Source of the DNA: 13-1-40CM-64-14 sp036393975
GTDB taxonomy: Bacteria > Sysuimicrobiota > Sysuimicrobiia > Sysuimicrobiales > Kaftiobacteriaceae
Assembly (NCBI GenBank): GCA_036393975.1
Contig: DASWFZ010000182.1
Coordinates: 1 to 9,392 of the forward strand
DNA length: 9,392 nucleotides
Direction of reading: 5' to 3'
A program made the position numbers and the translations under genes. This document shows positions 1 through 6,103 of this stretch, in pieces. Numbering within the stretch: position 1 is the stretch's first letter; each line of letters starts with the position of its first letter. The notes beneath the pieces were generated by a model. That model had not been told where the DNA came from. It did not search any database and saw only the letters and a list, made by a program, of their open reading frames with translations.

Positions 1-873
1 CGTGCCCCGGAGCAGTTGCGTCGGCGCGGGATGCCGGAAATGCACGGGGCCGGGAGCGGAGTCATCATTACTCCCGACGGGTACATCCTGACCAACAGTC
101 ACGTCGTCAGCCAGGCGGACCGGATTGAAATCCGGCTGCAAGACGGTCGCGAGCTGCAGGCGACGCCGATCGGCAACGATCCGCACAGCGATCTAGCGGT
201 CGTCCGCGTCCAGGAGGCCAAACTCCCCAGCGCCGATCTGGGCGACTCCTCCGCGTTGCGTGTGGGCCAGCTCGTCATCGCCATCGGGAACCCGCTGGGG
301 TTTCAGGCGACGGTGACGACCGGCGTGGTCAGTGCGCTCGGGCGCACGCTGCGGGCGCAAACGGGGCGGCTCATGGAGAACGTGATCCAGACCGATGCCG
401 CCCTCAACCCTGGAAACTCAGGGGGCCCGCTGGTGGATTTCCGCGGGCGGGTGGTCGGAATAAATACCGCGGTCATCATGGGATCGCAAGGCATCTCTTT
501 TGCCATTCCCTCGAGTACCGCACGGTGGGTTGCGGGTCAACTCATCCGCGAGGGGCGGGTGCGCCGAGCGTACCTGGGTGTGTCCGGACAGACTGTCAAG
601 CTCCAACGCCGCGAGGTGATCGAGTACGCAGCGGCCGCCCCGACGGCTGTCCGCATCATTGAAGTGCAGCCGAACACCGCCGCGTCCAATGCTGCTTTAC
701 ACGCGGGGGATTTGGTGACGAAAGTAGGCGAGGTCACCGTCACCTCCGTCGATGACCTGCAACGGGCGCTGAGTCGCCACACGATCGGGGCACCGCTTGC
801 GGTGGAGATTATCCGAGGCGGTCAACGTCTGACCGTGACGACCCATCCCACGGAGTTGCCTGAGGAGGTCTAA
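1..873 (+). CDS. HtrA/DegP-like S1C serine protease with one PDZ domain (5' end outside window)
   Basis: The reading frame is open from base 1, so the N-terminus (normally a signal or membrane anchor plus a linker) is missing; 290 residues are visible. A TTG at 16 and ATGs at 31 and 40 could be proposed as starts, but the protease core begins almost at once (GAGSGVII), so an upstream start is likelier. The trypsin-like triad is intact: His in TNSHVV (100-102), Asp in HSDLAVV (190-192) and Ser in GNSGGPL (418-420). The fold ends with GISFAIPS. A PDZ domain follows from the RAYLGV hallmark at about 571 to 850, with the carboxylate-binding-type GDLVTKVGEVTV segment. The family cuts misfolded or exported proteins, usually in the periplasm or at the outer face of the membrane. 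The stop TAA faces the stop of ptsI 13 bases away. Family assignment is firm; the substrate is unknown. Confidence 0.95.
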   Translation, partial: RAPEQLRRRGMPEMHGAGSGVIITPDGYILTNSHVVSQADRIEIRLQDGRELQATPIGNDPHSDLAVVRVQEAKLPSADLGDSSALRVGQLVIAIGNPLGFQATVTTGVVSALGRTLRAQTGRLMENVIQTDAALNPGNSGGPLVDFRGRVVGINTAVIMGSQGISFAIPSSTARWVAGQLIREGRVRRAYLGVSGQTVKLQRREVIEYAAAAPTAVRIIEVQPNTAASNAALHAGDLVTKVGEVTVTSVDDLQRALSRHTIGAPLAVEIIRGGQRLTVTTHPTELPEEV

Positions 874-886
874 TCGGGGCGCGATA

Positions 887-2614
887 TTAGGCCGGCCGCG
901 TTTCGCGGACGAGCGCTCGCACCGCGGTCGCCGAGCTTGCTGCCAGCGCCTGGCGGGCGAGCTGCTCGGCGCGCGTGTACGACCACTGCCGGATGATGGC
1001 TTTCACGGCGGGGATCCTCTGTGGAGCCATACTGAGTTCATCCACGCCTAATCCGAGTAACAGCGGGACGGCGTCTGCATCTGCCGCCAGCTCGCCGCAC
1101 ACGCCCACCCAGCGATCCTCCCGATGGCCAGACTCGACCACCTGATGGATCAAGCGCAGCACGGCGGGATGGCAGGCGTCGCTGAGTGAAACGACGCGCT
1201 CGTTGGTGCGATCCGCCGCCAACGTGTACTGCGTCAGGTCGTTGGTGCCGATGGAGAAAAAGTCTACCTCTCGGGCGAACTGATCGGCCAGGACCGCCGC
1301 CGAAGGAACTTCCACCATCATGCCCACCTGCACTCGGGCGGCCACGGCCTGACTGCTGGCGGCTACATCGAGCCGGGCGCGCTCCAGGGCCGCCTTGGCC
1401 GCACGGAGTTCGTCGGGCGTCGCGATCATCGGGAACATGATCCGCAGGTCATGTCCTGGGCTGGCACGCCATAGGGCCCGGAGTTGGACCGCAAAGACCT
1501 CGGGCCGGTCGAGGCTTATCCGGATCGCGCGCCAGCCCAGGAAGGGATTCGCTTCTTTCGGGAGGTCCAGGTACGGGACGGTCTTGTCCCCGCCGATGTC
1601 CTGCGTACGTGCGATCACCGGTCGCGTGCCCATCACCTGCAAAATTGCCTTGTAAGCGGCCAGGTGGTCTTCTTCTGTTGGGGGACTTTGCCGATCGAGA
1701 TATAGGAACTCGGTGCGCAGCAGCCCCACACCTTCGGCGCCATATTCCAGCGCATGGGCGGCGTCTTCGACGCTCCCAATGTTGGCGGCGATTTCGACGC
1801 GGCGGCGGTCCAGTGTGATTGCGGGTTCCCCTGCCGCGGCCAGGGCAGATGCGGCCACCTTCTCGCTCTGCTGCCGCCGGAGCGCAAAGGCCTGGCGGGT
1901 TTCCTCATCCGGGTCGATCACGACTTCGCCGCGGCTGCCATCCACCAGCAGCTGCACGCCGTCGGAGATCTCCAGCACCGCTTTTCCCAGCGCGACAACC
2001 GCCGGTTTCCCCCAGGCTTTCGCCAGGATGGCCGTATGCGAGGTGGGGCCCCCTTCGGCGGTGCAGAATGCCAGCACCCGCGCCACGGGCAGGGAGGCAA
2101 TTTGTGAGGGAGCGAGATCGCGGGCCACAACGACGGACGGCGCGCGCAAGTCGAGGCTCGCCGCCGGACGTCCCAGCAGCTGATCCAGCACGCGGCGGCC
2201 CACGTCGCGCACGTCGGCGGCGCGGGCCTGGAGTGTCGGGTCGGGCAAGTGCGCCAGTTGGGCGGCGAAGAATTCGATGCCGTCCATCCATGCGGCCTCG
2301 GCGGTTGTCCCGGCGTCGATGGCCGCCTGTGCTTTCTCCAAGAGCGCGGCGTCGTCGAGGAACATGAGGTGTGCATCGAAGATCGCCGCTTCCTCTGGAC
2401 TGGCAGTGGTGGAAACCGAGGTCTTCAGTTGACTGATCTGCTCGTGTGCCGCTCCTCTTGCTGCAGCCAGGCGCTGAGATTCCTGAGCTGGAGATCGGCT
2501 TGTCGCCCGCGGAATCACTACTGCCGTATCACGCCACACCACTGCCGGTCCCGCTGAGAGTCCGGGAGCCGCCGCAACGCCACGCAGGGTCCGCACAGGT
2601 CGTGGTCGACGCAT
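887..2614 (-). CDS. ptsI: Phosphoenolpyruvate-protein phosphotransferase, PTS Enzyme I
   Basis: Enzyme I takes phosphate from PEP onto a histidine and passes it to HPr in the cytoplasm. The protein is 575 residues, a full-length classical EI with no N-terminal GAF domain, so it is not the PtsP type. Order: N-terminal HPr-binding region (about 1-150), swivelling phosphohistidine domain with GGPTSHTAI and His193 (codon 2036-2038), then the PEP-binding barrel. The barrel keeps the expected residues: Arg300 in LLRTEFLY, Arg336 in RTQDIGGDK, NPFLGWRAIR (356-365), the metal-ligand Glu435 in MMVEVPSA, Asn458/Asp459 in IGTNDLTQY, and the proton-donor Cys506 in CGELA. It should be active. The ATG lies 15 bases after the ptsH stop; an AAGGA Shine-Dalgarno overlaps that stop codon. 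It is the last gene of the minus-strand cluster. No EII gene is in the window. Confidence 0.97.
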   Translation of the reverse strand: MRRPRPVRTLRGVAAAPGLSAGPAVVWRDTAVVIPRATSRSPAQESQRLAAARGAAHEQISQLKTSVSTTASPEEAAIFDAHLMFLDDAALLEKAQAAIDAGTTAEAAWMDGIEFFAAQLAHLPDPTLQARAADVRDVGRRVLDQLLGRPAASLDLRAPSVVVARDLAPSQIASLPVARVLAFCTAEGGPTSHTAILAKAWGKPAVVALGKAVLEISDGVQLLVDGSRGEVVIDPDEETRQAFALRRQQSEKVAASALAAAGEPAITLDRRRVEIAANIGSVEDAAHALEYGAEGVGLLRTEFLYLDRQSPPTEEDHLAAYKAILQVMGTRPVIARTQDIGGDKTVPYLDLPKEANPFLGWRAIRISLDRPEVFAVQLRALWRASPGHDLRIMFPMIATPDELRAAKAALERARLDVAASSQAVAARVQVGMMVEVPSAAVLADQFAREVDFFSIGTNDLTQYTLAADRTNERVVSLSDACHPAVLRLIHQVVESGHREDRWVGVCGELAADADAVPLLLGLGVDELSMAPQRIPAVKAIIRQWSYTRAEQLARQALAASSATAVRALVRETRPA

Positions 2615-2626
2615 GATCGCAGACAG

Positions 2627-2631
2627 TCCTT
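2627..2631 (-). promoter_or_regulatory. Shine-Dalgarno of ptsI overlapping the ptsH stop
   Basis: The minus strand reads AAGGA here, 12 bases before the ptsI ATG, and shares bases with the TAA of ptsH (2630-2632). The spacing is slightly long. Ribosomes ending ptsH would be released on this site, which fits coupled synthesis of HPr and EI. Confidence 0.5.
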
Positions 2632-2908
2632 AGAGTTTTCCGGCAAAGTCGGATGTGATCAGACCCGCCAGCGCGGTGGCGGCTTGTTCTTCATCCGGGC
2701 CGTCGGCGGTGAGTTCAATCTCGTGCTGCGGCTCTACCCCCAGTGTCAGGACGCTCAGGATACTCTTCGCGTTCGTCCAGGCGCTGTTGGTCGTGGCGTT
2801 GCGGACGCGGATCGTAGAGGCGAACTTGCTGGTCTCCGCCACAAAGACAGCCGCCGGCCGCGCGTGGAGCCCTGCGGCATTGACGACTCTCAGTCGCAGT
2901 TGTTTCAC
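2630..2908 (-). CDS. ptsH: Phosphocarrier protein HPr
   Basis: HPr accepts phosphate from EI on a histidine and donates it to EIIA domains. From the GTG at 2908 the protein is 92 residues, the usual size. NAAGLHARPAA places the active His at residue 15 and Arg17 beside it, exactly as in known HPr proteins. NAKSILSVLTLGV contains Ser49, the counterpart of Ser46, the target of HPr kinase/phosphorylase in bacteria that use HPr for regulation. The His-to-Ser distance is three residues longer than in Bacillus subtilis HPr, with the extra residues in the strand-turn before Ser49 (about 37-46). A longer open frame upstream (to 3094) is only an antisense/overlap artefact, because the HPr fold starts at residue 3-4 of this GTG form. 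The GTG overlaps the TGA of the upstream oxidoreductase (GTGA), so translation is probably coupled. Confidence 0.95.
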   Translation of the reverse strand: MKQLRLRVVNAAGLHARPAAVFVAETSKFASTIRVRNATTNSAWTNAKSILSVLTLGVEPQHEIELTADGPDEEQAATALAGLITSDFAGKL

Positions 2909-4011
2909 GCGGGGCTCTCCCCGCTGTCGTCGATGTCGACCCACCCGCGCGCGTCCCACGAGCGTTCCGCGGCATCGACGATCGTCTGCGCGCGTAGACC
3001 GGCGCGGAAGTCGGGGGCGGTCCTTGTGCGGGTGTGGACAGCATGGCCGAACCGCTCGATCTGTCGGCGCCCCAGCTCGCGAGTAACGACCCATTCATCC
3101 TCTGAGGTGGGCAAGGGGTCGGGAACAGGGATGCGGCGCGTGGGCTGGCCCAGAGGGCGCACCTCCACCCCGCTGTGGCTGTGCAGGTCGTACAGGATCG
3201 CTCCCCGCTCGCCGTAGATCTCAATCCCCTGGTGCATGAGAGGAAACGGAGACCGGCCCGCCGCTTTGGCGACACGACTCAGGTGGACCGTGCCGCGCGC
3301 GGCGGAGGAAAACTCAAACAGCAGATGGGCGTCGTCAAAGACCGGTGCCTGCCCCTCCACCTCCTGGGCCTGGCCAAACGAGGCGAGCCCTGCACACACG
3401 CGCACGGCGCGCTGCCCGGTGATCCACTCGAGCAGATCAAAGAGATGTACCCCCAGATCTCCCAAAATGCCCGAGCCGGCGCGTCGCCGGTCAAATCGCC
3501 ATAACCGGGTCGTGTCAGGCGTCAACCAGCGTTCCTGTAAGAAGTGCCCGGCGACATGGAAGATCCGCCCGATTTCGCCCGCGGATATAAGGCGCCGTGC
3601 CAACACCGCGGCGGGCACGTAACGCCACGTGAACGCGGTCATGTGCACCACGTCTGCCTGCACCGCCGCATCTGTCATTCGCTGCGCGTCCGCGAGACTC
3701 ACTGCGAGCGGTTTCTCGCACAGCACAGCCTTGCCGGCATGCGCCGCCGCGAGAGCGGGGGCCGTGTGGACATCGTTGGGCGATGCGATCAGAACGGCAT
3801 CGACCTGAGAGCTAGTGATCAGCTCGTCAGGATTAGCTGTCGCCAGCTCGGCTCCGGAGGCCGCTGCAATTTGCCGGGCGCGTGCGGCATCCGGCCCGCA
3901 CACCGCCGTCAGGACAGCGGACTGCGAGAGCTCGATGCTGGGGATATGCACGCGCTGCGCCCAGGTGCCGTAGCCGATGAGGCCGATGCGAACGCGACGG
4001 GACGATGCCAT
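2905..4011 (-). CDS. Gfo/Idh/MocA family NAD(P)-dependent oxidoreductase
   Basis: A 368-residue protein of the usual family length. The N-terminal Rossmann fold starts with VRIGLIGYGTWAQ (residues 7-19). AVLCEKPLAVS supplies the family's EKP motif (Glu99-Lys100-Pro101), where Lys contacts cofactor and substrate. The C-terminal beta-sheet domain has GILGDLGVHLFDLLEW, whose Asp185 and His189 match the conserved catalytic-region D-x-x-x-H. Members oxidise or reduce sugars, inositols, amino sugars and related polyols; specificity cannot be read from sequence. The ATG at 4011 has an AGGGAG Shine-Dalgarno six bases upstream (4018-4023). The frame stays open to 4284, but that 91-codon extension has no family character and overlaps the deacylase gene. 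Fifty-nine bases separate it from the deacylase stop, the widest gap in the cluster. Its TGA overlaps the ptsH GTG. Confidence 0.93.
   Translation of the reverse strand: MASSRRVRIGLIGYGTWAQRVHIPSIELSQSAVLTAVCGPDAARARQIAAASGAELATANPDELITSSQVDAVLIASPNDVHTAPALAAAHAGKAVLCEKPLAVSLADAQRMTDAAVQADVVHMTAFTWRYVPAAVLARRLISAGEIGRIFHVAGHFLQERWLTPDTTRLWRFDRRRAGSGILGDLGVHLFDLLEWITGQRAVRVCAGLASFGQAQEVEGQAPVFDDAHLLFEFSSAARGTVHLSRVAKAAGRSPFPLMHQGIEIYGERGAILYDLHSHSGVEVRPLGQPTRRIPVPDPLPTSEDEWVVTRELGRRQIERFGHAVHTRTRTAPDFRAGLRAQTIVDAAERSWDARGWVDIDDSGESPA
2909..2924 (-). promoter_or_regulatory. Perfect GC hairpin covering the ptsH ribosome binding site
   Basis: In the transcript this reads GCGGGG-AGAG-CCCCGC: a perfect six-pair stem, all G-C, with a four-base loop. 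It ends directly against the ptsH GTG. The purine-rich GGGGAG (2917-2922), the only Shine-Dalgarno candidate for ptsH at normal spacing, lies in its 5' arm and loop. The stretch also encodes the last residues of the upstream oxidoreductase (GESPA). By inference, ribosomes translating the upstream gene must melt the stem before ptsH can be initiated. Confidence 0.5.
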
Positions 4012-4070
4012 TCTTGACTCCCTGGTGTTCGAGCTCCTCGGGTGAGCCGTGGAACGCAGCCGGTGGTGAG
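4012..4070 (-). other. Largest intergenic gap of the cluster (59 bases)
   Basis: This separates the deacylase stop from the oxidoreductase ATG. It contains the AGGGAG ribosome binding site (4018-4023). Only a weak four-pair GCTC/GAGC stem is seen, without a T-run, so it does not look like a terminator. I see no convincing -35/-10 promoter pair, though a promoter for the oxidoreductase-ptsH-ptsI part cannot be excluded. Confidence 0.4.
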
Positions 4071-5036
4071 CTACTCTGCCACACCGATGCCGAGGAGCGG
4101 GTCTCCTTTTTTGACCGCGAGCGCAGTAACTAAAAACAACACAGGACCGCCGGCCGGCGCGCGCAATGTCTGGAGAACCCCCCCGAAGACGTCGCGCAGT
4201 TCTCCGATGACCTGATTGGGCCTCACGATATCCCCGGCGGCCACCACAGGATAGTAGGTGGCTGCGGTGTCCGCGTACATCCACTCAAAACGCGATAGAC
4301 GCACCGACTTAGCGACGGGGGCGGGCTCGGTCTCGAGCATCCCAAGGCGGCCGAGCACTCGGCGCAATCCGGCCAGATGCCGGCTCACCGAGTGCGGATC
4401 GCAGATGCCCTGCTGGCCGACTTCTGCAATGATGGCCGGGATGCCTAGGCGGGCGCCAGCCGTGTAGGACGAGCCGCGCACCGTGTCCGGAGAGGCGGCG
4501 AGCACATAATCAAGGCCATAGGCGTCGGCCAGTGCCTGCGAGGTGTCGTCGACCTCCGGGCGGCCCGTCCGCAAGTAGATGCTAAACGGCACCAGAGCTT
4601 CGATGAGGTCTCCGCCGTGGAGGTCGACGTACGCGTCTGCCCCCGTGATCAGCTCTGTCGTAAGGAAGTGCGTGACTTGCTGTGCCGCCGTCCCGTGAGC
4701 ATCACCCGGGAAGGTGCGGTTGATGTTTTTCCCATCGCGCGGATTCGTGTAGATGCTGCGTTCGTAGAATCCCGGACTGTTCACCAACGGAATAATAATG
4801 AGCGTTCCCCGCAGCTGCGCAGGATCGGTGTCCCGCGCGAGACGGGCGGCCGCAGCGATCCCCGGGTATTCGGCGGCATGGATGCCGGCCGTGACCGCGA
4901 GCGTCGGGCCGGCGGCTCGACCACGGCACACGACGGCGGGCAGGTCCCACGGAGGATCGACGCCGGGCACGCTTACCCAGCCGTGCCGGCGCTGGCCGGG
5001 TTCCGCTGTCAGCGATGCGAACTGCGTCCGGCTCAT
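4071..5036 (-). CDS. AstE/AspA-type zinc-dependent deacylase (M14-like fold)
   Basis: A 321-residue member of the succinylglutamate desuccinylase/aspartoacylase family, which hydrolyses the amide bond of N-acyl amino acids or small amides. Zinc ligands are visible: His53 and Glu56 in GIHAAEYPG, and His140 in YVDLHGGD. NPRDGKNINRTFPG (98-111) is the family's substrate-binding N-R-x-F-P-G region, and IIAEVGQQG (202-210) carries the catalytic Glu205. The C-terminal part (about 250-321) has a PxxAGDIV...G.L.D.FG...APxxG pattern, like the biotinyl-type beta domain of this family. ATG 5036 overlaps the TGA of the upstream reductase (ATGA) and has GAGGTG eight bases upstream (5045-5050). The frame runs open to 5264 but without family similarity. 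Next to a peptide permease and a peptidase homologue it probably deacylates an imported compound; the acyl group is unknown. Confidence 0.92.
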   Translation of the reverse strand: MSRTQFASLTAEPGQRRHGWVSVPGVDPPWDLPAVVCRGRAAGPTLAVTAGIHAAEYPGIAAAARLARDTDPAQLRGTLIIIPLVNSPGFYERSIYTNPRDGKNINRTFPGDAHGTAAQQVTHFLTTELITGADAYVDLHGGDLIEALVPFSIYLRTGRPEVDDTSQALADAYGLDYVLAASPDTVRGSSYTAGARLGIPAIIAEVGQQGICDPHSVSRHLAGLRRVLGRLGMLETEPAPVAKSVRLSRFEWMYADTAATYYPVVAAGDIVRPNQVIGELRDVFGGVLQTLRAPAGGPVLFLVTALAVKKGDPLLGIGVAE

Positions 5037-6103
5037 TGAGCCCGCACCTCGGCGTCGTCGGGATAGATGGTGTAGTTCAGGGACGTCAGCTCGGTGAGAT
5101 TGTCCCACCCCATCTGCCGCCGACCCTCTTCGAGGTCGTGGATGATGTCCACAAGTCGTCGGTTGAGCGGGACATCGATGCCGCGCCCGCGGGCGGTGTC
5201 CACGACGGCGCCGACGTGCTGGTCGACCTCTGTCTTCCGTTTTCGCACAACTAGGTCGCGCCAAATACCCGATTTCTGTTTGAGGGATGCCCGGTTGAAC
5301 GCGACGAGGCGGTCGAGGCTGGCGCCGATGCCCGTCCAGTCCCGGGGGCGGCGAAACGCAAACACGTGCGGCTCGTATCCATCAAATCCCTCGCACCGGA
5401 CGCCTTCGGCTTCGGCCACGCGGACCACCTCGGCGGCGAGGTTCGCGAGCGCTGGCCGGCTGACGGGGTGATCTAGAACATCGGCGATCGAGGCGTCCAC
5501 GAGAGCGGTGGCAAACAGCATCGAGGCGTACCCAAGCTTGCCCCATAGGTACCCCCAGATATTCGTCGTGGCTTGGGTGTGGGGGAGAAAACATGCCCGG
5601 AAGATCTCTTCCAACCGCAGTACGCGTGGCGAGAGGGACCCATCCAGTTCTCCTAGGTACAGTGCCCCGGTCCCGCCGTACATGACGCGGCCCGGGTCTA
5701 AGTAATCCGCGCCGAAGTTGACGAACGCGCCGATAGTGCGCTGGGCCCCGATCCGGGCGGCGATGACTTTTTCATTCAGACCGTTCTGGAACGATACGAC
5801 AAAGCTCGCCCTTCCCAGGACAGGAGAGAGTGCGTCGATGGCCTCGGGAGTGTGCATCGCTTTCACACACAGCAGGACGGCCTCGGGTCCGCTCCCTGGC
5901 AGCGCGGCAGGGAGCTGCTCAGGCGTCACGGCCTGCGCACGCACCGTGAACGTCTCCCGCCCGTCAATCGTCAGACCTTTTCGGTTGATAGCATCTACAT
6001 GCGCCTGATCCCGATCCACGAACAGAACGGCATGTCCGCCCCGCAGGAGGTAGGCACCCGCGGTGCCTCCGATGGCGCCCGCTCCGACTACTGTGAAATG
6101 CAC
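5033..6103 (-). CDS. Ketopantoate reductase-fold (ApbA/PanE family) dehydrogenase
   Basis: A 356-residue NADP-type reductase, longer than PanE (about 300). MHFTVVGAGAIGG gives the nucleotide-binding GxGxxG at residues 7-12. CVKA (Lys81), SFQNGLN (Asn107) and the catalytic-type lysine in YLWGKLGYA (Lys189) follow family order. The C-terminal helical domain has RKTEVDQHVGAVV (Glu292) and GIDVPLNRRL. The Asn residues that follow the catalytic Lys in E. coli PanE (Asn180, Asn194) appear as Ala193 and Ala207, so ketopantoate may not be the substrate. An extra segment lies around 235-285. The GTG at 6103 has AGGAG (6114-6118) ten bases upstream, and the Rossmann motif begins at residue 3-4, so no earlier start fits. 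It overlaps the peptidase gene by 16 bases. Family is secure; a 2-keto/2-hydroxy acid substrate is inferred. Confidence 0.9.
   Translation of the reverse strand: MHFTVVGAGAIGGTAGAYLLRGGHAVLFVDRDQAHVDAINRKGLTIDGRETFTVRAQAVTPEQLPAALPGSGPEAVLLCVKAMHTPEAIDALSPVLGRASFVVSFQNGLNEKVIAARIGAQRTIGAFVNFGADYLDPGRVMYGGTGALYLGELDGSLSPRVLRLEEIFRACFLPHTQATTNIWGYLWGKLGYASMLFATALVDASIADVLDHPVSRPALANLAAEVVRVAEAEGVRCEGFDGYEPHVFAFRRPRDWTGIGASLDRLVAFNRASLKQKSGIWRDLVVRKRKTEVDQHVGAVVDTARGRGIDVPLNRRLVDIIHDLEEGRRQMGWDNLTELTSLNYTIYPDDAEVRAQ
5045..5050 (-). promoter_or_regulatory. Shine-Dalgarno of the deacylase gene
   Basis: GAGGTG on the minus strand, eight bases from the ATG at 5036 and inside the end of the upstream reductase gene. 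It supports the start that makes the ATGA overlap rather than an upstream in-frame start. Confidence 0.55.

Noticed and set aside
16..18. TTG at 16 as the true start of the serine protease
   Set aside because: The frame is open to base 1, and the protease core would lack its normal N-terminal region; a start outside the window is likelier.
891..898. GGCCGGCC palindrome as a terminator or operator
   Set aside because: It has no loop or T-run and encodes the last residues of EI; chance is enough in such G+C-rich DNA.
1713..2367. Long plus-strand open frames opposite ptsI (1713-2183, 1819-2367)
   Set aside because: They lie antisense to the conserved EI core, are rich in Arg, Pro and Ser, and show no family motif; high G+C leaves non-coding frames open.
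2909..3094. 62-codon upstream extension of ptsH
   Set aside because: HPr proteins are about 85-95 residues, and His15 falls at exactly residue 15 from the GTG at 2908.
4025..4050. GCTC/GAGC stem in the gap before the Gfo/Idh gene
   Set aside because: It has only four pairs with a seven-base loop and no T-run; too weak to call a terminator or riboswitch.
4012..4284. 91-codon upstream extension of the Gfo/Idh gene
   Set aside because: The added residues are Arg-rich, overlap the deacylase in another frame, and the ATG at 4011 has a good AGGGAG site and starts just before the Rossmann motif.
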